DNA of 11,526 bases from the NCBI GenBank assembly GCA_002305315.1, contig DBQQ01000007.1:1-11526 (forward strand), written 5' to 3'. The notes beneath the pieces were generated by a model. That model was not told the DNA's origin. It did not search any database and saw only the letters and a list, made by a program, of their open reading frames with translations. The position numbers were made by a program, and so were the translations under genes. Origin of the DNA: Clostridiales bacterium UBA1390 (lineage in GTDB: Bacteria; Bacillota; Clostridia; Lachnospirales; Bianqueaceae). Of the stretch, positions 6,004-11,526 are shown one piece after another. Position 1 is the stretch's first letter. Each line of letters opens with the position of its first letter.

Positions 6004-7923
6004 ATGATTTTATCGACTAATCATCTCACTAAAGCATTCGGTGTGACCGAGATTCTGACCGATGTCTCCTTTCATCTGGAAGCCAAGGAGAAGGTCGCTC
6101 TCGTAGGCGCAAATGGCGCCGGCAAAACCACCCTTTTTCATATACTTCGCGGACATTATCCGGCCGATGGCGGCAGCCTGTACATTCAGAAGGGACTCAT
6201 CATCGGATATCTGCCGCAGACCGCAGAACTGCAGTCGGACGAGCGTATCGAAGATGAGCTGCTCAAGGTATTCGAGCCGCTGCGCCGTATGGAGGAAAAG
6301 ATGCGCCGTATGGAGACCGAAATGAAGGATAACCCTTCCGCCGAACTGATGGAGCAGTATGCCCGTCTGCAGGCTTCCTATGAACGCCAGGATGGATACG
6401 CTTACCGCAGCCGTGTCCGCGGCGTACTCAAAGGACTGGGCTTTGCCGAAAACGAGTATACACTGCCGATCACCTATCTTTCCGGTGGTCAGAAATCTCG
6501 TGTGGCACTGAGTAAGCTGTTACTGCAAAAGCCGGATCTTCTGCTGTTGGACGAGCCCACGAATCACCTGGATATCGAAGCCATCCAGTGGCTGGAAGAG
6601 TATCTGGCTTCCTTTTCCGGCGCAGCCCTCATTATCTCCCATGACCGGTATTTTCTGGATAAGATCTGTACCCGTACCATTGAGCTCGAGCGGGGCGTTA
6701 CCCATATATACTCCGGTAACTATTCTTTCTATGTACAGGAAAAAGAGGCGCGCACGAAGGCTGCCCTGAGAGAATATGAGGCGCAGCAGGCAGAGATCAA
6801 GCGTCAGGAAGAGATTATCGCAAAACTTCGCTCCTTCTCCCAGGAAAAGTTTATCAAACGGGCCCAGAGCCGGGAAAAGGTGCTGGAACGCATGGATATC
6901 ATTGAAAAGCCGATCACCTATGAGGATGCCATGCATTTCACCTTTACACCCCAGATTCTGTCTGGTGAAGATGTACTGACGGCCCATGATCTGGCGAAGT
7001 CCTTCGAAACCAAGCCCTTGTTTCATCACGTCAATTTTCTGATTCGCCGCGGTGAGAAAATCGCGCTTCTGGGCGCCAACGGAACTGGCAAATCCACGCT
7101 GTTCAAGATGATTATGGGCCAGGAACAGGCAGATAGCGGACAGCTCCTGCGTGGCGTCAAGGTGTATCCCGGTTACTATGACCAGGAACAGCAGAGTTTG
7201 TCCGATGAGAAAACCGCTCTGGAAGAGATCTGCGATGCCTATCCGCAGATGACACTGGGACAGGTGCGCAATGTTCTGGCCGCCTTTCTGTTTCGCGGTG
7301 ATGACGTGTTCAAGCCCATTCGTACGTTATCCGGCGGTGAAAAAGCACGAATCTCCCTCTGTAAGATCATGCTGAGCGAGAGCAATTTCCTCCTTCTGGA
7401 TGAGCCCACAAACCATCTGGACATTCTGTCCCGGGAAGTACTGGAAAATAACCTTCTGGGCTATGAAGGCACGCTCTTCTTCATCTCCCATGACCGATAT
7501 TTCATCAACCGGGTCGCGACAAAGATCTTTGTACTGACCCCCGATGGCATCCAGGTCTATTTAGGCAACTACGATGAATACCTGGCCCATCTGCAGGCAG
7601 AAAAAGAGGTCGAGACTCCGGCCCCGGAAAAGGTGGCCAGTGCCGAAAAGACAAATTATATGCAGAAAAAGCAGTCTGCTGCGGCGCTTCGTAAACTCCG
7701 TGCTCAGGTACGAAACGCAGAAGCCGCTATTCATGAGCAGGAAGAAGCCATCCAGGCACTGGATGAAGCCATGCTGCTGCCGGAGAACTATCAGAGCGCG
7801 GCGGCGTACCGTAAACTGGAAGAAGAAAAGGCGGCGGCCTCTGAAAACTTGGACGCTCTCTATGTGGAATGGGAATCCCTCGTTCAGGAGCTGGAAGCGG
7901 CTGAAACCAACGAAAACGCATAA
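6004..7923 (+). CDS. ABC-F family ATP-binding protein (YdiF-like), ribosome-associated
   Basis: The 639-residue soluble protein has two ABC ATPase domains and no membrane segment, the ABC-F layout. These proteins bind the ribosomal E site and act on stalled or early translation complexes; some protect against antibiotics. Domain 1 has Walker A GANGAGKT (35-42), signature LSGGQ (159-163), Walker B LLLLDEP (179-185) and switch His213. Domain 2 has GANGTGKS (357-364), LSGGE (442-446), FLLLDEP (462-468) and His496. Both catalytic glutamates (184, 467) are present. A charged arm sits in domain 1 (about 88-128), the interdomain linker spans about 245-305, and a coiled-coil tail covers about 555-635. 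The pattern resembles the housekeeping YdiF group more than known resistance types, but resistance cannot be excluded by eye. Its start at 6004 follows AAAGG at 5986-5990. It is the first gene of a likely two-gene unit with the BofC-like gene. Confidence 0.93.
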   Translation: MILSTNHLTKAFGVTEILTDVSFHLEAKEKVALVGANGAGKTTLFHILRGHYPADGGSLYIQKGLIIGYLPQTAELQSDERIEDELLKVFEPLRRMEEKMRRMETEMKDNPSAELMEQYARLQASYERQDGYAYRSRVRGVLKGLGFAENEYTLPITYLSGGQKSRVALSKLLLQKPDLLLLDEPTNHLDIEAIQWLEEYLASFSGAALIISHDRYFLDKICTRTIELERGVTHIYSGNYSFYVQEKEARTKAALREYEAQQAEIKRQEEIIAKLRSFSQEKFIKRAQSREKVLERMDIIEKPITYEDAMHFTFTPQILSGEDVLTAHDLAKSFETKPLFHHVNFLIRRGEKIALLGANGTGKSTLFKMIMGQEQADSGQLLRGVKVYPGYYDQEQQSLSDEKTALEEICDAYPQMTLGQVRNVLAAFLFRGDDVFKPIRTLSGGEKARISLCKIMLSESNFLLLDEPTNHLDILSREVLENNLLGYEGTLFFISHDRYFINRVATKIFVLTPDGIQVYLGNYDEYLAHLQAEKEVETPAPEKVASAEKTNYMQKKQSAAALRKLRAQVRNAEAAIHEQEEAIQALDEAMLLPENYQSAAAYRKLEEEKAAASENLDALYVEWESLVQELEAAETNENA

Positions 7924-7927
7924 AAAC

Positions 7928-7991
7928 AAGACTCTTTGCCCATACTCATTATCAAAAGAGGTGATATCATGAGTAACCAGCAAAGAGTCTT
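7928..7991 (+). promoter_or_regulatory. Long RNA hairpin enclosing the start codon of the BofC-like gene
   Basis: A perfect 12-bp inverted repeat, AAGACTCTTTGC (7928-7939) and GCAAAGAGTCTT (7980-7991), encloses a second 7-bp stem, TACTCAT (7943-7949) with ATGAGTA (7969-7975). A further 4 bp form after a 2-base bulge, TATC (7950-7953) with GATA (7963-7966). The start codon 7969-7971 is paired in the middle stem, while the AGAGGT ribosome site (7957-7962) sits in the apical loop. The fold starts four bases after the ABC-F stop codon. It could act as a translation switch, a coupling device or a leaky terminator (TTATTATTT follows the stem). Confidence 0.6.
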
Positions 7992-8349
7992 ATTATTTAC
8001 CTATGGCGGTATTGCCGCCGCAGTGGCTGTCCTTTGTGTCGTAGCTATTATCGTCTTCAGTAGTTTTTCCGATGAACCGGAGACCACCCAGGCAGAAGAA
8101 TCCGTCTCTACAGAAGTCTCCTATGAGGAGCCGGAAGCGGAAACTGCCGATGCGGCGGCGGCTCCCAACTATACGGTAAAAGCCCTTCCCGATGGCATCG
8201 GCGTCTTTGATGCTTTCGGAACCCTGATTCGTTCCTTTCCCGTGGAAGTCTCCACGCTGCCCGCTGCCGATCAAAATGCCCTTCAACGCGGCATCGATGT
8301 GACTGGCAAAGAAGCCTTGGATAAACTCCTGCAGGATCTTACTTCTTAA
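7969..8349 (+). CDS. Small membrane protein with BofC-like C-terminal domain
   Basis: The 126-residue protein has a short polar N-terminus (MSNQQR), one hydrophobic helix (about 8-31), an acidic Glu/Ala-rich linker (about 32-65), and a compact C-terminal domain of about 60 residues (66-126). The last domain, with NYTVKALPDGIGVF, then VSTLPAADQNALQRGIDV and a final LDKLLQDLTS, resembles the BofC C-terminal-like domain found in small extracytoplasmic proteins of clostridia. BofC in Bacillus controls SpoIVB protease during sporulation, but these short clostridial relatives have no proven role. The topology should place the domain outside the membrane. I chose the start at 7969 because AGAGGTG (7957-7963) precedes it; an in-frame ATG at 7936 lacks a ribosome site. 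It lies 45 bases after the ABC-F gene, probably co-transcribed, and its start codon is inside a hairpin. Its 3' end overlaps the convergent flippase gene by 11 bp. The family call is by eye and moderate. Confidence 0.65.
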   Translation: MSNQQRVLLFTYGGIAAAVAVLCVVAIIVFSSFSDEPETTQAEESVSTEVSYEEPEAETADAAAAPNYTVKALPDGIGVFDAFGTLIRSFPVEVSTLPAADQNALQRGIDVTGKEALDKLLQDLTS

Positions 8350-9946
8350 ACCGCAGGCGAATCAGAAGATGCCCATAGGGCAGATCTCGAATCTGATCCG
8401 GCGTATACCATGTGCTGTTCAGCAGCAGTACAAAATAGAAAATCACGCTGATTCCTACAGAAAGCAGAATCGATAGCGTATACGAAGATACGATGGCATA
8501 GACTCCATGATACACAAGCCAGGTCACCACGCCCATCAGGACTGCGCAGGCTGCCGGGGGCAGAATCAGATGCAGCAGGTTGATTTTGCACTGACTGTAC
8601 TTCAGGACGCTGCGCATGTTGAAAAAGGCGATGAAGAACCCGAATAAGGTGACGCTCAGAATCATGGCATATACCTGAATATCGAGTACCAGGATGCTCA
8701 GAATCAGGACCGGGATACTGATACAGGCGCTCTTCAGCGCGTTGATCACTGGCTGACGAATCTTGCCTAAGCCCTGCAGAATGGCAGAAGCATTCTGTGA
8801 TACGGCAAAGAAGATGATCATAAACGATCCCACCTGCAACAATTCTCCACCATCGCTGGAATTCGGAAACAGCCATTCAATAATCGGGACCCCGAGGATG
8901 GACAATCCGACGGCGGCCGGCATACTGACCATCAGCACCAGTTTCATCAGCGTATCAATGTGCTCTTGAATGGCCTGATGGTTATTTTGCGTGATCGCCC
9001 GCGTGATGCTGGGGACAGATACGATCGTCAATGTTCCCAGCGCCGCGATCGGCATGTTGATCATCACGTTATACTTTCCTGTCATCTTACCCAGCTGCGC
9101 GTCGATCAGATCCGCCTCATATCCCTTGAGCGGCATCAGCGCCTTAAACAGCGCCGTATCGATCAGTTCCCGCAAGTTGGACACCGACGCGGCGATCATG
9201 ATCGGAATCACCAGGCAGATAAAATACTTAAAGAGCGTCGATTTTCTCTCCGTAATCTGTTCTGCCGGCGCATTGAAGATCGTAGACTTGGCCTTATAGA
9301 TCAAAAAGATGAAAAGCAGCAGCAACAGTCCGCCCATCGCGCCGTACATACTGCCTCGCGCCGCGGAAGACGCCGCGTCCACCAGCACGGATTCTGTCAG
9401 TTCCCGCTCTGTAGACACCGTAATCCAGACCAGCAGGACGCTGAATCCGGCATGAAACACCTGATCGATGAGATCCGCATAGGCACTGGTTCGCACATCC
9501 CCGATACCCTGGTACAAACCGCGAAACACACTGGAAATGGACACCATCAGAACCGCTGGCGCCAGACTCTTGACGGCCGCCACTGACTGCGGCATATTAA
9601 ACAGGACCGAAGCGATGAACTCTCCGCCCAGAATCAAAACCAGACAAAGGAGAAGACCCATGCCTCCTGCATACATCAATCCCATCCAGAATACCTGTCT
9701 GGCATTGGCATATTCCCGCTTCGCCAGCCGTTCACTGATCATACGAGATAGCGCCTCTGATACGCCAAAGGTGGATAGAATAATGAAAAAACTATAGATC
9801 TGATAGGCGACACCGTAATACCCATTTCCCGTATCGCCGATCATATTGGTCATCGGGATTCGATAGATGAATCCGATCAGTTTGATAAAGACAGAGATCA
9901 TCACCAGAAAACTGCCTTTTCTCATTAAATCTTTTGCTCTGCTCAT
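8339..9946 (-). CDS. SpoVB/MurJ-type polysaccharide or lipid flippase (MOP superfamily)
   Basis: The 535-residue integral membrane protein has about 14 hydrophobic helices spread over its whole length, the usual size and layout of the polysaccharide transport (Wzx-like) branch of the MOP flippases. The N-terminal region (RKGSFLVMISVFIKLIGFIYRIPMTNMIGDTGNGYYGVAYQIYSFF, residues about 9-54) has the pattern of the SpoVB/YtgP group, which moves lipid-linked cell-wall or surface-polymer precursors across the membrane. The substrate here is not known: lipid II or another undecaprenyl-linked oligosaccharide are the likely candidates. The start at 9946 overlaps the ybeY stop as ATGA, and AAGGAAAG lies just upstream, so translation is probably coupled to ybeY. 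It is the last gene of the phoH-ybeY unit. The stop at 8339-8341 lies inside the end of the convergent BofC-like gene, and no terminator is visible there. A role in spore cortex formation is possible from the family but is not shown. Confidence 0.88.
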   Translation of the reverse strand: MSRAKDLMRKGSFLVMISVFIKLIGFIYRIPMTNMIGDTGNGYYGVAYQIYSFFIILSTFGVSEALSRMISERLAKREYANARQVFWMGLMYAGGMGLLLCLVLILGGEFIASVLFNMPQSVAAVKSLAPAVLMVSISSVFRGLYQGIGDVRTSAYADLIDQVFHAGFSVLLVWITVSTERELTESVLVDAASSAARGSMYGAMGGLLLLLFIFLIYKAKSTIFNAPAEQITERKSTLFKYFICLVIPIMIAASVSNLRELIDTALFKALMPLKGYEADLIDAQLGKMTGKYNVMINMPIAALGTLTIVSVPSITRAITQNNHQAIQEHIDTLMKLVLMVSMPAAVGLSILGVPIIEWLFPNSSDGGELLQVGSFMIIFFAVSQNASAILQGLGKIRQPVINALKSACISIPVLILSILVLDIQVYAMILSVTLFGFFIAFFNMRSVLKYSQCKINLLHLILPPAACAVLMGVVTWLVYHGVYAIVSSYTLSILLSVGISVIFYFVLLLNSTWYTPDQIRDLPYGHLLIRLRFKK

Positions 9947-10452
9947 ACACTTTCCTTCCCACGATGAATGCCTAAGGCCTCCAGAATCTTCTTTTGTTTG
10001 CCGCTCATCTGCTCCTCTTCCGCCGCTTCCATATGATCATACCCTAAAAGATGCAGCATGCTGTGAAGAACCAGAAACGCTGCCTCCCGCTCTGTGGAAT
10101 GCCCATATTCTTCCGCTTGCGCCACAACATGATCCCAGGAAAGCACAATGTTTCCCAGACAGATATGACCTGTCTCCGGATCGGCTTCGTCTTCTGATAA
10201 CTCCGCTGCGGCCTGTCCCGGCGTAAGATCCCATAAAGGAAAAGACAACACATCCGTAGCCCGGTCTATCTGACGATATTGACGATTCATCTCATGAATC
10301 GCTTCATCGTCCACCACATTCAGTTCCACTTCCATAGGCTGCTTCACGCCCTCTTCCTGAAGAGCCGCCTCCGCAGTTCTTTCAAAGATCTCCGTGTAGT
10401 GCGCTCTCTCTGCCTCATCGGGGCCGTACTCCCATTGTATCCATAATTTCAT
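9943..10452 (-). CDS. ybeY: Endoribonuclease YbeY (16S rRNA 3'-end maturation and ribosome quality control)
   Basis: YbeY is a zinc-dependent single-strand endoribonuclease that matures the 3' end of 16S rRNA and helps degrade faulty ribosomes. The 169-residue sequence has the full H-x3-H-x5-H zinc site, His130, His134 and His140, in LVLHSMLHLLGYDHM. It also has the conserved HEMNRQYRQIDRATDVLSFP block (53-72), whose arginine (Arg60) is important in characterised members, and the GHICLGNIVLS strand (95-105). Length is normal for Bacillota, which run somewhat longer than the E. coli protein. An acidic insertion (about 84-93) lies before that strand. The start overlaps the phoH stop as ATGA, with GGAGG upstream inside phoH, and its own stop overlaps the flippase start in the same way. 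The phoH-ybeY pair is widely conserved in bacteria. Confidence 0.96.
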   Translation of the reverse strand: MKLWIQWEYGPDEAERAHYTEIFERTAEAALQEEGVKQPMEVELNVVDDEAIHEMNRQYRQIDRATDVLSFPLWDLTPGQAAAELSEDEADPETGHICLGNIVLSWDHVVAQAEEYGHSTEREAAFLVLHSMLHLLGYDHMEAAEEEQMSGKQKKILEALGIHRGKESV

Positions 10453-11453
10453 AGCTTTCTGCGCCCTCCATCCTTCTTATCCCAGGGCCCCTTGGCCGGT
10501 TCTGGATGTTCATTTTTCTCATATGCCTCCACGATGCGCTGCACCAGCGGATGCCGTACCACATCCTGGTTCGACAGCCGGCAAATGCCGATATCCTCCA
10601 CATCCCGCAGGATGTGAACCGCCTGTTTCAGCCCGGATTTCTGCCCATCCGGCAAATCGATCTGCGTCAGATCTCCCGTGACAACCACTTTAGAATGAAA
10701 ACCGATTCTTGTCAGGAACATCTTCATCTGCGCCTGTGTGGTATTCTGCGCCTCATCCAGTACAATAAAGGAATTATCCAGCGTCCTGCCTCGCATATAC
10801 GCCAGCGGCGCGACTTCAATGATACCTCGCTCCAAATTCTTCGCCACCGATTCCGGCCCCATCATCTCATACAGCGCATCATACAGCGGTCGTAAATAAG
10901 GATCAATCTTACTCTGCAGATCTCCCGGCAAGAACCCCAGTTTCTCCCCCGCCTCAATCGCAGGGCGGGTCAGAATGATCCTGCTGATCTCATCCTGCTT
11001 AAATGCCTGGACGGCCATGGCCATCGCCAGAAAGGTCTTTCCCGTACCGGCAGGTCCTATGCCAAACGTCAGCGTGGATTTTCTGATCTGATCCACGTAC
11101 CTCTTTTGCCCCAATGTCTTGGGCCGAATGGGCTTTCCCTGCTTCGTAAAACAGACCACATCCGACAGAAGCTGATGTACGTCCTCCTTGGCCTCCTCCT
11201 CAGACAAACTGCTCAAATAATTCACATGCTGTAAAGAAACAATCTCGCCACTCTTGGCGATCTCCACCAGCTTACGAAGTACTTCTTCAGCCCGCTCCGT
11301 ATCTTCCGCGGTTCCTGTCAGAATCACCGAATCCTCCCGATTGACAATTGTCACGCTGCACTTTCGCTCCAGCTCCTGTATATTCTCATCAAATTTTCCA
11401 AATACATTGGAGATGTACTCTCCCGGAATCTTTACGATTCTTTCACTGCTCAT
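10449..11453 (-). CDS. phoH: PhoH-like ATPase/RNA helicase-type protein
   Basis: The 334-residue cytoplasmic P-loop protein belongs to the PhoH (PhoH-L, YbeZ) family of ATPases, linked to RNA metabolism and often encoded with ybeY. Residues about 1-70 form a KH-like RNA-binding region (EYISNVFGKFDENIQELERK). The ATPase domain has Walker A GPAGTGKT (133-140) and Walker B FIVLDEAQN (229-237, with Asp233 and Glu234). Conserved PhoH blocks also seen are RPAIEAGEKLGFLPGDLQSKIDPYLRPLYDAL (163-194), MRGRTLDNSFI (220-230) and VVTGDLTQIDLP (257-268). The C-terminus is a short charged tail. The start at 11453 has an ideal AGGAGG (11465-11460) six bases upstream. It is the first gene of the phoH-ybeY-flippase operon and is read from the promoter near 11490. 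The name reflects homology; phosphate regulation is not implied by anything in the sequence. Confidence 0.95.
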   Translation of the reverse strand: MSSERIVKIPGEYISNVFGKFDENIQELERKCSVTIVNREDSVILTGTAEDTERAEEVLRKLVEIAKSGEIVSLQHVNYLSSLSEEEAKEDVHQLLSDVVCFTKQGKPIRPKTLGQKRYVDQIRKSTLTFGIGPAGTGKTFLAMAMAVQAFKQDEISRIILTRPAIEAGEKLGFLPGDLQSKIDPYLRPLYDALYEMMGPESVAKNLERGIIEVAPLAYMRGRTLDNSFIVLDEAQNTTQAQMKMFLTRIGFHSKVVVTGDLTQIDLPDGQKSGLKQAVHILRDVEDIGICRLSNQDVVRHPLVQRIVEAYEKNEHPEPAKGPWDKKDGGRRKL

Positions 11454-11489
11454 TCTTTGCCTCCTCTAGAAAAATACCATGCCACGCCT

Positions 11490-11498
11490 ATTGTACCA
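11490..11498 (-). promoter_or_regulatory. Extended -10 promoter of the phoH operon
   Basis: On the minus strand TGGTACAAT (11498-11490) gives an extended -10 element: TACAAT matches five of six positions and is preceded by TGn. No good -35 box lies 17 bases upstream, as is usual for extended -10 promoters. The start site would be near 11483, about 30 bases before the phoH ATG. A short dyad CCACG-N5-CGTGG (11496-11510) overlaps its upstream edge. Co-transcription from an upstream gene outside the window cannot be excluded. Confidence 0.45.
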
Positions 11499-11526
11499 CG
11501 CACATCGTGGGCCTTCGGAGTTTGAC

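Noticed and set aside
6281..6315. Repeat of the 14-mer TGCGCCGTATGGAG, 21 bp apart, in the ABC-F gene
   Set aside because: It encodes a repeated RRME heptad in the charged helical arm, so coiled-coil coding explains it; no sign of a mobile or regulatory element.
8960..9586. 208-codon plus-strand frame inside the flippase gene
   Set aside because: The product is dominated by Arg, His, Gln and Asp with no domain pattern; it is the complement of membrane-helix codons.
11475..11511. GCGTGG direct repeats and a CCACG-N5-CGTGG dyad around the phoH promoter
   Set aside because: The dyad stem is only 5 bp and the repeats 6 bp; too short to call an operator or a terminator without comparison to relatives.
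1..11526. Search for CRISPR arrays, tRNA or rRNA genes, insertion sequences, phage genes and toxin-antitoxin or defence systems
   Set aside because: No regular repeats, cloverleaf-like sequence, transposase or nuclease motifs or inverted terminal repeats were seen; all long frames are explained by ordinary chromosomal genes.

Overview
The window reads as chromosomal DNA of a mid-GC Clostridia member (Bacillota), most likely a Lachnospiraceae-type gut bacterium. The reasons are AGGAG-type ribosome sites, a LplA-like sugar-binding lipoprotein beside a YesN-type membrane AraC regulator and a GH43 glycosidase, a phoH-ybeY pair, a SpoVB-type flippase and a BofC-like small membrane protein. The taxonomic placement is inferred from gene content, not from a search.

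Left part (1-5993, all minus strand): a carbohydrate-use cluster. A sigma70-type promoter at 5965-5993 drives a GH43 enzyme of the beta-xylosidase/alpha-L-arabinofuranosidase type (4355-5911). A perfect 9-bp inverted repeat follows, then the membrane-tethered AraC-family regulator (2102-4267), then a sugar-binding lipoprotein (215-1954) closed by a clear intrinsic terminator (162-202). No ABC permease genes are present. At the extreme left lies a short, frame-broken start of what may be an AAA ATPase gene (12-119). The likely logic is that the regulator senses an extracellular ligand and controls capture (lipoprotein) and cleavage (GH43) of a xylan- or arabinan-derived oligosaccharide.

Middle (5938-8349, plus strand): an ABC-F ribosome-associated ATPase (6004-7923) is followed 45 bases later by a small single-pass membrane protein with a BofC-like C-terminal domain (7969-8349). 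The GH43 and ABC-F promoters are interleaved: their -35 and -10 boxes are placed with exact dyad symmetry about 5965.5. The small gene's start codon sits in a long hairpin that begins four bases after the ABC-F stop codon.

Right part (8339-11495, minus strand): a tightly coupled operon phoH -> ybeY -> SpoVB-like MOP flippase, with two ATGA 4-base overlaps. It converges on the small membrane-protein gene with an 11-bp tail-to-tail overlap. phoH has an extended -10 promoter and a strong AGGAGG site.

No tRNA, rRNA, CRISPR, insertion sequence or recognisable phage or defence system was found. The protein-coding content is ordinary. The most unusual signals are regulatory: the symmetric divergent promoter and the start-codon hairpin.
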